5,553 nucleotides of DNA from Pedosphaera sp. (GTDB taxonomy: Bacteria > Verrucomicrobiota > Verrucomicrobiia > Limisphaerales > Pedosphaeraceae). Location: positions 1-5,553 of the forward strand of contig JAQGOT010000018.1 in assembly GCA_028293465.1 (NCBI GenBank), in the 5' to 3' direction. Under the pieces are notes generated by a model. It worked only from the letters and a program-made list of their open reading frames with translations, was not told the origin of the DNA and did no database searches. How positions within the stretch are numbered: position 1 is the first letter of the stretch; the number at the start of each line of letters is the position of its first letter. Made by a program: the position numbers and the translations under genes. Below are positions 1 through 5,433 of the stretch, in pieces.

Positions 1-152
1 AAGGCCCCATGGCCATTGTGATTTTGGGCGGCTTGATCACGTCCACCGCGTTGAATCTGTTGGTGTTGCCGACGCTGGCCGTGCAGTATGGAAAGTTTGC
101 GAAGCCTGAGGCGGAGGAGGGTTACGGGATTGACGTGGCTGGGAAAGTATAA
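1..152 (+). CDS. Heavy-metal efflux RND transporter (CzcA/CusA-like), C-terminal fragment
   Basis: This is the 3' end of a gene that begins upstream of the window; the reading frame enters at position 3 and ends at a TAA at 150-152. The visible 49 residues start GPMAIVILGGLITSTALNLL and continue with VLPTLAVQYGKF. This matches the last transmembrane helix of inner-membrane RND pumps of the heavy-metal (HME) type, where a glycine-rich GG(L/I)(I/V)(T/S)ST segment is followed by LLVLP. Members of this family use the proton gradient to export metal ions such as Cu, Ag, Co, Zn or Cd through a tripartite complex with a membrane-fusion protein and an outer-membrane channel. The short tail after the helix is acidic and hydrophilic, as expected for a cytoplasmic end. 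The metal specificity cannot be judged because the diagnostic helices are outside the window. Fragment identity is likely but rests on about 35 informative residues. Confidence 0.75.
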   Translation, partial: GPMAIVILGGLITSTALNLLVLPTLAVQYGKFAKPEAEEGYGIDVAGKV

Positions 153-166
153 CATCTTTGTTATAC
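147..166. promoter_or_regulatory. Inverted repeat at the antitoxin start: candidate autoregulatory operator
   Basis: The arms GTATAACA (147-154) and TGTTATAC (159-166) are perfect reverse complements, separated by TCTT. The repeat contains the TAA stop of the upstream efflux gene and ends at the base before the antitoxin ATG at 167. Type II antitoxins of the Phd/YefM class usually bind palindromes in their own promoter, so the position suggests an operator. TATAAC (148-153) could serve as a -10 element, which would give a very short or leaderless transcript. The nearest -35-like hexamer, TTGACG at 130-135, is only 12 bases away, which is too short for a standard promoter. The repeat is seen; the function is inferred. 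Confidence 0.5.
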
Positions 167-415
167 ATGAAGACGGCAACGTTAAGGCAATTAAGGCATG
201 ATTTCGGCAGCGTCCTCGCCTGGGTTGAGGAGGGGGAGGCGGTGGGAATCAGCAAACGTGGGCGGCTCATCGCCATGCTTTCGCCACCGCCAGCCGCGAA
301 GCCCGCCAAGCCGCGCAAACGTCCCGATTTCCTCGGACGTATGAAACGCATTTATGGCGAAAAGCTGCTTCCCGGGAACATTGTCGTCGAAGAGCGCGAA
401 TCTCGCCTCTATTGA
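167..415 (+). CDS. Phd/YefM-like type II antitoxin
   Basis: This 82-residue protein begins MKTATLRQLRHDFGSVLAWV and continues with a glycine/basic stretch around GISKRGRLIAML (residues 27-38). This is the typical N-terminal DNA-binding fold of Phd/YefM antitoxins: a short strand, a helix with the RHDFG pattern, then a hairpin whose residues read as 'permission to use this name again'. The C-terminal half (about 43-82) is proline- and lysine-rich and then charged, with DFLGRMKRIYGEKLL, as expected for a flexible region that wraps the toxin. It should neutralise the PIN ribonuclease encoded 33 bases downstream and repress the operon with it. The ATG at 167 is preferred over an in-frame TTG at 158, because the TTG would add only MLY and lies inside the palindrome. 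There is no Shine-Dalgarno sequence before the ATG, so initiation may be leaderless. Family assignment is by pattern; the exact antitoxin subfamily is uncertain. Confidence 0.8.
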   Translation: MKTATLRQLRHDFGSVLAWVEEGEAVGISKRGRLIAMLSPPPAAKPAKPRKRPDFLGRMKRIYGEKLLPGNIVVEERESRLY

Positions 416-448
416 TGCGGGTTGGATCAGGATTGGTTTCTCCTGGCT

Positions 449-886
449 GTGAGCATTTACGCTGATACAAGTTTCCTGGTGGCAGCCTACTCGCCTGAGA
501 GCAATTCCATGCGGGCTTTGACCTGGCTCCAGAAGGCGCGCGCTCCACTGCCATTCACGCCGTTGCACCGTCACGAATTGCGCACCGCGATTCGCCTGCG
601 CGTGTTCCGCCACGAAATTACTGCGGCGCAGTGCAAGCTGGCGTTTCAGGAACTGGAGTCAGATATCACGAGTGACGTGCTCGTCCACACTCCCGCTCCG
701 TGGACGGACGCATTCCGCGAAGCTGAAAAATTGGGAGCGCTTCAAACCGAAAGGCTCGGCGTGCGGAGTTTTGATCTCCTGCATGTCGGCTTGGCCTGCG
801 TGTTGAACGCGTCGGAGTTTTTGACGTTCGATTCCAGACAGGCAGCATTGGTCAAGGCCGCCGGCTTGCGGTTGGTCCCGGTTTGA
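449..886 (+). CDS. vapC: PIN-domain toxin ribonuclease (VapC family)
   Basis: This 145-residue protein is a single PIN domain, the usual length for a VapC toxin, which cleaves RNA (often tRNA or rRNA) in the cytoplasm with Mg2+ or Mn2+. All four expected acidic positions are visible: D6 in YADTSFL, E43 in HRHELRTA, D109 in RSFDLLHVGLA and D128 in FLTFDSRQ. The active site therefore appears intact. It is paired with the Phd/YefM-like gene just upstream, in the usual antitoxin-then-toxin order. The GTG at 449 is chosen because it places the first strand (MSIYADTS) at the N terminus as in relatives. An in-frame TTG at 422 would add nine residues, MDQDWFLLA. Neither start has a good Shine-Dalgarno sequence, so translation may be coupled to the antitoxin. 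The gene converges on galE with only 16 bases between the stops. The target RNA cannot be predicted. Confidence 0.85.
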   Translation: MSIYADTSFLVAAYSPESNSMRALTWLQKARAPLPFTPLHRHELRTAIRLRVFRHEITAAQCKLAFQELESDITSDVLVHTPAPWTDAFREAEKLGALQTERLGVRSFDLLHVGLACVLNASEFLTFDSRQAALVKAAGLRLVPV

Positions 887-902
887 AAGACGCCCGACCT
901 GC

Positions 903-1874
903 TCAATCTGGATAGCCGTTCGGATGCTTCTTGTGCCAGTCCCAGGCGGTGGTGATAATGTCTTCCAGCTTCGGATACCTGGGTTTCCAACCGAGTTCAC
1001 GGATGGCTTTTTCGGCGGAAGCGACTAGTTTGGGCGGGTCGCCGGGGCGGCGCGGTTTTTCCACTGTTGGAATTTTCTTGCCGGTCACTTTTTCACACAT
1101 CTCGATCACTTGCCGGACGGAGTAGCCATCGCCGTTGCCGAGGTTGTAAAAGCCTTGTTTGCCGGGGGCAAGGGCGAGGATATGCGCCTGTGAGAGGTCG
1201 ATAATATGGATATAGTCACGGATGCAGGTGCCATCGGGAGTCGGGTAGTCCGTCCCGTAGATGTCGCAATGGGCGGACTGGCCGAGGGGCACCTTCAGCA
1301 CGTTCGGGATGAGATGGGTTTCGATGCGGTGATGCTCCCCGAACCGGTTGCTGGCGCCGGCGGCGTTGAAGTAGCGGAACGCCACAAATTCCAAGCCGTG
1401 GATTTGGTGATACCAGTTCAGCATCTTCTCGAACATCAGCTTGGACTCGCCGTAGGGGTTGATCGGGCGTTGCGGCAGGTCCTCGGTCATCGGCACGCGG
1501 TCGGGCGGTCCGTAGGTGGCGCAGGTGGAACTAAACACGAACTTCTTCACCTTGGCCTCAACAGCCGCCTCGAGGAGTTTTAAACCATTGCAGACGTTGT
1601 TGTGAAAGTATTTGCCGGGATTGGTCATGGATTCACCGACCAACGCGTTGGCGGCGAAGTGAAGGATGGCATCCGGACGGGTGGTCCCCACCGCCTCGGC
1701 GATGTTCCCCGCCACCTCGGGTTGGGCGAGAATGAGCTTGGCGCGGGGATCGACCGCCGAACGATGGCCTTCGGTGAGGTTGTCATAAACCGTGACTTGA
1801 TGTCCCGCATTCAGGAGTTCCTCCACGCACACGGACCCGATATAGCCTGCCCCACCGGTGACAAAAACGTTCAT
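903..1874 (-). CDS. galE: UDP-glucose 4-epimerase
   Basis: This 323-residue protein of the extended short-chain dehydrogenase family interconverts UDP-glucose and UDP-galactose in the cytoplasm, using tightly bound NAD. The N terminus carries the Rossmann motif TGGAGYIG (residues 6-13) and an acidic residue, D31, placed to hold the NAD ribose. The catalytic positions are T117 in FSSTCATYG and the Y141-GES-K145 pair. RYFNAAGA (167-174) and RRPGD (275-279) are the usual nucleotide-sugar contacts. The length fits (E. coli GalE has 338 residues). By hand alignment, the position of E. coli Tyr299 is L283; a smaller residue here can allow N-acetylated sugars, so UDP-GlcNAc/GalNAc epimerisation is possible. 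The gene stands alone, with its product probably feeding envelope or exopolysaccharide synthesis. The ATG (complement of 1872-1874) gives a standard N terminus; only a weak GGGA lies upstream. Confidence 0.95.
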   Translation of the reverse strand: MNVFVTGGAGYIGSVCVEELLNAGHQVTVYDNLTEGHRSAVDPRAKLILAQPEVAGNIAEAVGTTRPDAILHFAANALVGESMTNPGKYFHNNVCNGLKLLEAAVEAKVKKFVFSSTCATYGPPDRVPMTEDLPQRPINPYGESKLMFEKMLNWYHQIHGLEFVAFRYFNAAGASNRFGEHHRIETHLIPNVLKVPLGQSAHCDIYGTDYPTPDGTCIRDYIHIIDLSQAHILALAPGKQGFYNLGNGDGYSVRQVIEMCEKVTGKKIPTVEKPRRPGDPPKLVASAEKAIRELGWKPRYPKLEDIITTAWDWHKKHPNGYPD

Positions 1875-1880
1875 GCCGTT

Positions 1881-1909
1881 AAATTAATCCCAATGAGGGG
1901 ACGGCTCAA
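1881..1909 (-). promoter_or_regulatory. Candidate sigma-70-type promoter for galE
   Basis: Read on the minus strand, TTGAGC (complement of 1904-1909) and TAATTT (complement of 1881-1886) are separated by 17 bases, matching 4/6 and 3/6 of the -35 and -10 consensus. Transcription would begin almost at the galE ATG, so the transcript would have little or no leader. The match is weak and the region is AT-rich, so this is a suggestion only. Confidence 0.3.
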
Positions 1910-2002
1910 AGAGAAAAGTGATGAGGTAATCCAGCCAGTCGGAGGAAGCTCCCGTCAAATGATTTGGCTTTGAGGGCCGGGTGGGGCTAAAGTTGCTCCG
2001 TT

Positions 2003-2021
2003 GGCTGCGCCGCTGGCAGCC
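2003..2021. other. GC-rich stem-loop in the galE-oppD divergent region
   Basis: GGCTGC (2003-2008) and GCAGCC (2016-2021) are perfect complements with a 7-base loop. There is no T-run on either side, so it is not a typical intrinsic terminator. It lies about 85 bases upstream of the oppD ATG and could be part of a leader or just chance. Function unknown. Confidence 0.3.
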
Positions 2022-2045
2022 TCGCTTATCACGATTCTTGCTTTC

Positions 2046-2064
2046 AACTTTCATGGCGAAAGTT
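2046..2064. promoter_or_regulatory. 7-bp inverted repeat upstream of oppD: candidate operator
   Basis: AACTTTC (2046-2052) and GAAAGTT (2058-2064) are perfect reverse complements around ATGGC. The 19-base element is 40 bases before the oppD ATG, a place where a repressor or activator dimer often binds. A poor -35/-10 pair, TTGCTT (2038-2043) and GTTTAA (2062-2067), with an 18-base spacer, would put the repeat inside the promoter. The repeat is seen; its role is inferred. Confidence 0.35.
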
Positions 2065-2104
2065 TAAGAGACGCGGTTGGGGCCCAGAGTTGAGAGCTAA
2101 AAAA

Positions 2105-3067
2105 ATGCCTTTGCTGGAAATAAAAAATTTAAAACTGGATTTTATCGCAGGAGACAGAAACCTCCGGGCGGTGGACGATGTTTCCATCACGATCAATGCT
2201 GGCGAAACGGTCTGTCTCGTGGGCGAGAGCGGATGCGGGAAAAGCGTAACGGCGCTCTCCATTGCGCGGTTGGTCCCCAGGCCCCCTGCGAATTATGTGG
2301 GGGGTGAAATTCTCCTGAACGGCCGCGATGTCCTCAAGATGACGAAAAGTGAGTTGCAAGCGATCCGGGGCGGGATGGTTAGTTATATCTTTCAAGACCC
2401 AAGCGCGTCCCTCAACCCGGTCTTCCGCGTTGGCAGCCAGATCAAGGAATCCCTCAAGCTGCATCGCCCTGAGAAAGCCACGGACGCGGAGGTCATCCGC
2501 CTCCTCAAATTGGTCGGCATCCCCGCGCCGGAATCACGCATCAAAGATTATCCCCACCAAATGTCCGGCGGCATGCAGCAGCGGGTGATGATCGCCATGG
2601 CCTTGGCTTCCGAACCGAAACTGCTGGTCGCCGATGAGCCAACCACGGCCTTGGATGTGACGATTCAGGCGCAGATTCTCGATTTGCTGCTCGATTTAAA
2701 GAAGCGCCTTGGCATGAGCATTCTGCTGATCACCCACAATCTGGGCATTGTGGGGGACATGGCGGACCGGGTGGCGGTGATGTATGCGGGGCAGGTGGTT
2801 GAACTGGCGCCCGCGCTCGAGCTGTTGCGCCGGCCGTTGCATCCTTATACCAAAGCGCTGATGAATTCCGTGCCGAAGTTGAGCGGGAATATGCAGCGGC
2901 TCCAGGCGATTCCCGGCAACGTGCCGAGCCTGGGGAATTTTCCTTCGGGCTGCCGGTTTTATCCCCGCTGTCCCTCGGCGCAGCCGGAATGCGCAAAAAC
3001 CATGCCGCAACTCGTGGAAGTGGAGCCGAAGCGGTGGGTTCGTTGTCTTTACGCCAAACCCCTGTGA
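2105..3067 (+). CDS. oppD: Peptide-type ABC importer ATPase, OppD/DppD family
   Basis: This 320-residue cytoplasmic ATPase energises an oligopeptide, dipeptide or nickel-type importer as one half of a heterodimer with the next gene product. All nucleotide-binding motifs are intact: Walker A GESGCGKS (40-47), Q-loop glutamine 97 in YIFQDPSASLNP, signature MSGGMQQ (153-159), Walker B LLVADEP (173-179) and switch histidine 211. The C terminus (about 233-320) is the OppD/DppF-type extension, with HPYTKALMNSVP and four cysteines, C283, C289, C296 and C314. A similar Cys set binds a 4Fe-4S cluster in at least one studied OppD. The ATG at 2105 is preferred over an in-frame TTG at 2090 because it starts MPLLEIKNL, as in relatives, and GAGAG at 2092-2096 is suitably placed as a weak ribosome site. 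No permease or substrate-binding gene is adjacent. The opp, dpp and other peptide subfamilies cannot be separated by eye. Confidence 0.93.
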   Translation: MPLLEIKNLKLDFIAGDRNLRAVDDVSITINAGETVCLVGESGCGKSVTALSIARLVPRPPANYVGGEILLNGRDVLKMTKSELQAIRGGMVSYIFQDPSASLNPVFRVGSQIKESLKLHRPEKATDAEVIRLLKLVGIPAPESRIKDYPHQMSGGMQQRVMIAMALASEPKLLVADEPTTALDVTIQAQILDLLLDLKKRLGMSILLITHNLGIVGDMADRVAVMYAGQVVELAPALELLRRPLHPYTKALMNSVPKLSGNMQRLQAIPGNVPSLGNFPSGCRFYPRCPSAQPECAKTMPQLVEVEPKRWVRCLYAKPL

Positions 3068-4032
3068 ACCTGCTCGAAGTAAAAAATCTAAAAGTCCATT
3101 TTCCGGTCAAGCACGGTTTATTCAGCCGCGTGAAGGCGCACGTCAAGGCGGTTGACGATGTCAGTTTTACGATCCGACCCGGAGAAACGCTGGGGTTGGT
3201 GGGCGAGAGCGGTTGCGGCAAGACCACCTTGGGCCGGGCCATTGTGAAACTGGTGGAACCGACTGCCGGCAGCATTTTGTTTGAGGGGGAGGACATCGCG
3301 CGCTTGAGCGGCTCGGAACTGCGGGTCCGCCGCCGTAAGTTCCAGATGATTTTCCAGGATCCGTATGGGTCGCTGAATCCTCGAATGACCGTCGGCCAGA
3401 TCATCGGTGAGGCGATTGACATTCATCACCTGGCGGAGAGCACGTCCGCACGCCAGAAACGGATTGTGGAATTGCTGAAGGCGGTGGGATTGGACCCGAT
3501 TCACGCGCAACGCTACCCGCACGAGTTCAGCGGCGGTCAACGGCAACGCATCGGCATCGCCCGCGCGCTGGCGGTGGAGCCGCAATTGATCGTTTGTGAT
3601 GAGCCGGTGAGCGCGCTGGACGTTTCGGTGCAGGCCCAGATCATCAACCTGCTGCAGGATCTTCAGCAACAACGCGGCATTGCGTATTTGTTCATCGCGC
3701 ATGATCTCGCGGTGGTGGAACACATCAGCCAACGGGTGATGGTCATGTATTTGGGGAAGGTGGTGGAACTGGCGGAAGCCAAGGCGATCATCAGCGCGCC
3801 GAAGCACCCTTACACGCAGGCCCTGATTTCCGCAGTGCCGGTGGTCGATCCTGATTCCAAGCGCAAACGGATTGTTCTGCCTGGTGACGTGCCATCGCCG
3901 ATGCATCCACCAGCGGGCTGTCCGTTCCATCCGCGCTGTCCCATGGCGCAGCTGCCGCGTTGCGAGGCGGAGAGTCCCGCGCTACGCGAAGTGATGCCCG
4001 GTCACTGGGCGGCGTGTCATTTCGCGAAGTAA
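3064..4032 (+). CDS. oppF: Peptide-type ABC importer ATPase, OppF/DppF family
   Basis: This 322-residue protein is the partner ATPase of the preceding gene. It has Walker A GESGCGKT (47-54), Q-loop glutamine 98 in MIFQDPYGSLNPRMT, signature FSGGQRQR (155-162), Walker B LIVCDEP (175-181) and histidine 213. The YGSLNPRMTV and EPVSALDVSVQAQI patterns are typical of OppF/DppF. The C-terminal extension carries HPYTQALISAVP and four cysteines, C286, C292, C300 and C318, spaced much like those of its partner. The GTG at 3064 is preferred: it shares four bases with the upstream TGA (GTGA), indicating translational coupling, and gives the standard MNLLEVKNL start. An in-frame ATG at 2989 would add 25 residues that are merely upstream coding sequence in another frame. 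Both ATPases should be made in equal amounts. The transported substrate is unknown without the permease and binding protein. Confidence 0.93.
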   Translation: MNLLEVKNLKVHFPVKHGLFSRVKAHVKAVDDVSFTIRPGETLGLVGESGCGKTTLGRAIVKLVEPTAGSILFEGEDIARLSGSELRVRRRKFQMIFQDPYGSLNPRMTVGQIIGEAIDIHHLAESTSARQKRIVELLKAVGLDPIHAQRYPHEFSGGQRQRIGIARALAVEPQLIVCDEPVSALDVSVQAQIINLLQDLQQQRGIAYLFIAHDLAVVEHISQRVMVMYLGKVVELAEAKAIISAPKHPYTQALISAVPVVDPDSKRKRIVLPGDVPSPMHPPAGCPFHPRCPMAQLPRCEAESPALREVMPGHWAACHFAK

Positions 4033-4037
4033 GACGC

Positions 4038-4055
4038 AGGGCCGAGTCCCTTTTT
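4038..4055 (+). terminator. Weak intrinsic terminator after oppF
   Basis: AGGG (4038-4041) and CCCT (4048-4051) can pair across a 6-base loop, and the stem runs into TTTTT (4051-4055). It lies six bases after the oppF stop. The stem is only four base pairs, so termination may be inefficient or assisted by Rho. Confidence 0.4.
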
Positions 4056-4460
4056 ACGAGAGCAGACCACTCTATCTGGGGGCTGACGAATTAGGGCCAC
4101 CAAATCTTGGGTATTTCAGCGTTCACTTTGCTTTTTGTGGCTAAAAGCGTCTCAGATTATTCACCTTGCTGTAACCTCAGCGTCGTTGAGCGAGTCTAGT
4201 CTGATACTTGGGCGTAGTGTGGAGGATGCCTGCAAGGTGGTGAGCAGAAGTATTTTGCTGAGGCAGGCCTGACCCAGGGTAACTGATGCAAAATTAATTA
4301 CGCCGCAGGGCCGTGTTGGGGAGGTTCGAGGCGGTGGTTGAATTTTGTGAAAAAATTTGAATAGCGAGCCACCCAAAAAAGTCTTTATTGGCGTAATGGT
4401 GGAAGTTCCAACCAGACGCGGGAACCGTTACAAGGCTCTTTGGTCAGGCATGGCGGTGAT

Positions 4461-4571
4461 TGGAAATGCGCATCGCCAAAGTTTTGTGTAATTTCCATAT
4501 GAAAGTGAGTGAAGGTACAGACCTTGCTCCGTTCATCCGTCGGGTAGATTCACTCAGGATCGTCCCGATTC
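4461..4571 (+). promoter_or_regulatory. Series of inverted repeats: possible structured leader of the prepilin gene
   Basis: Three non-overlapping inverted repeats follow each other. TGGAAAT (4461-4467) pairs with ATTTCCA (4491-4497). TGAGTGAA (4506-4513) pairs with TTCACTCA (4549-4556). GGATCG (4557-4562) pairs with CGATTC (4566-4571), including one G-U pair, around a 3-base loop. An alternative small hairpin, AAGGT (4512-4516) with ACCTT (4521-4525), competes with the second. If transcribed, this would be a folded RNA ending 33 bases before the start codon. No known riboswitch class was recognised; the usual cyclic-di-GMP GEMM core was looked for and not seen. Each repeat alone could be chance. 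Confidence 0.3.
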
Positions 4572-4604
4572 AGGACAAAGCACAACCAATAACAACTATT
4601 GTTT

Positions 4605-5369
4605 ATGAAATTAACAAATGGAATTCCCGGAGCCGGGACTGAGATTTGCGCCGACCGGCGCAAGGGTGCTTTTACTTTAATCGAATTGTTGGTGGTGATT
4701 GCGATCATCGCCATTCTGGCCGGGATGTTGTTGCCGGCTTTGAGCCGGGCCAAAGAAGCCGGTCGCCGCATATCCTGCGTGAACAACCTTCGGCAACTAG
4801 GAATGGCAATGCGGATGTATGGCGACGATTTCGAAGGGCAGTTCCCGCCACGCTCGCTTAATGGCCGTTGGCCATCCCAGTTGGTGGACTACTACAAGAA
4901 CACAAACATCCTCACCTGTGCCAGCGATCTGAGTCCGAGTTCCATTAGCAACAATGCGACCAGTTTTTCGGCCGATGCCGCCGCCCGCAGCTACATGATC
5001 AATGGTTGGAATGATTACTTCTATACAGCGTTGGGCCAGGGTGCCGACTGGACCGCCTATATGAGCGGTGCCTACGCGAAGGGGATGAAGGAAATGAACA
5101 TCGTCTATCCTTCTGACACGGTTATTTTTGGAGAAAAGAAGAGTATTTCCCAGCAGTACTACATGGATTTCTTTGAAGGGGTCGGAAACGACAATGACCA
5201 ATTGGAATACGGTCGGCATTCCGGCAAGGGGCCTTCAACCGGTTCCGGCGGTTCCAATCACACCTTTGCCGATGGTAGCGCGCGTTATCTTAAGTACGAG
5301 ACTGCAATCAAGCCGATCAATCTCTGGGCGGTGACGGATTATTATCGGACCCACCTGGGGGCATTCTAA
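4605..5369 (+). CDS. Prepilin-like envelope protein with type II N-terminal cleavage motif and C-terminal H...DG motif
   Basis: This 254-residue protein has a 20-residue polar leader ending RRK, then GAFTLIELLVVIAIIAILAG (21-40), the class III signal and hydrophobic helix of type IV pilins and type II secretion pseudopilins. A prepilin peptidase would cut after G21 or A22; cutting after A22 puts the conserved glutamate, E27, at +5. Then come LLPALSRAKE, C58 in SCVNNLRQLG and C105 in ILTCASD, a possible disulfide pair, and a C-terminal H205...FADG (221-224). This layout marks the large DUF1559-like family of Planctomycetes and Verrucomicrobia, whose exact function is mostly unknown; the product probably sits in the inner membrane with its domain outside. 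The spacing from H205 to D223 is 17 residues, rather than the usual nine, because of a Gly/Ser-rich insert. The ATG at 4605 gives a normal leader length; an in-frame TTG at 4599 is less likely. No Shine-Dalgarno sequence is seen. Confidence 0.85.
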   Translation: MKLTNGIPGAGTEICADRRKGAFTLIELLVVIAIIAILAGMLLPALSRAKEAGRRISCVNNLRQLGMAMRMYGDDFEGQFPPRSLNGRWPSQLVDYYKNTNILTCASDLSPSSISNNATSFSADAAARSYMINGWNDYFYTALGQGADWTAYMSGAYAKGMKEMNIVYPSDTVIFGEKKSISQQYYMDFFEGVGNDNDQLEYGRHSGKGPSTGSGGSNHTFADGSARYLKYETAIKPINLWAVTDYYRTHLGAF

Positions 5370-5398
5370 GTTCTCCGGGAATTCGTGTGGATGCTGAA

Positions 5399-5433
5399 CA
5401 ACCGTGCCGACTCAGGAAAGTAATGCACGGTTG
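5399..5433 (+). terminator. 9-bp stem-loop after the prepilin gene, possible terminator
   Basis: CAACCGTGC (5399-5407) and GCACGGTTG (5425-5433) are perfect reverse complements with a 17-base loop, starting 30 bases after the stop codon. No T-run follows, so if it ends transcription it would need Rho, or it may only protect the mRNA 3' end. The stem is clear; the role is inferred. Confidence 0.4.

Larger units (their letters stand above)
4033..4604. other. About 570-base intergenic region without a convincing gene
   Basis: No reading frame here has a recognisable protein pattern. A 71-codon minus-strand frame (4376-4161) and a 60-codon plus-strand frame (4460-4642) are open, but their translations show no domain, no start context and, for the second, an overlap with the prepilin gene in another frame. 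The first half holds only short palindromes, for example CAGGCCTG at 4264-4271. An 11-base palindrome TGGAAGTTCCA lies at 4400-4410. The second half, from about 4461, has a run of longer inverted repeats described separately. An AT-rich stretch with A-runs is at 4347-4381. I cannot tell whether the first half is a decayed gene. Confidence 0.6.

Noticed and set aside
1206..1973. Open plus-strand frames opposite galE (1206-1583 and 1602-1973)
   Set aside because: They are antisense to a complete and well-conserved galE, and their His/Val/Gly-rich translations are typical shadows of GC-rich coding DNA.
2053..2067. Four-codon mini-ORF (MAKV) inside the oppD upstream palindrome, as a leader peptide
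   Set aside because: It has no ribosome site, and its four codons carry no repeated amino acid that would suggest attenuation.
2730..3930. Long minus-strand frames opposite oppD and oppF
   Set aside because: Both ATPase genes are intact with every motif present; the antisense translations are rich in Arg, Pro and His with no domain.
4161..4376. 71-codon minus-strand reading frame between oppF and the prepilin gene
   Set aside because: The translation has no recognisable family pattern, no ribosome site and an uneven composition; it is probably a chance open frame in noncoding DNA.
4461..4604. Cyclic-di-GMP (GEMM) riboswitch upstream of the prepilin gene
   Set aside because: The position would make sense, but the conserved GEMM core, including the GCAAAGC-type segment, is not present.
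4460..4642. 60-codon plus-strand reading frame overlapping the prepilin start
   Set aside because: It overlaps the well-supported prepilin gene in another frame, shows no domain and runs through the inverted repeats; likely chance.
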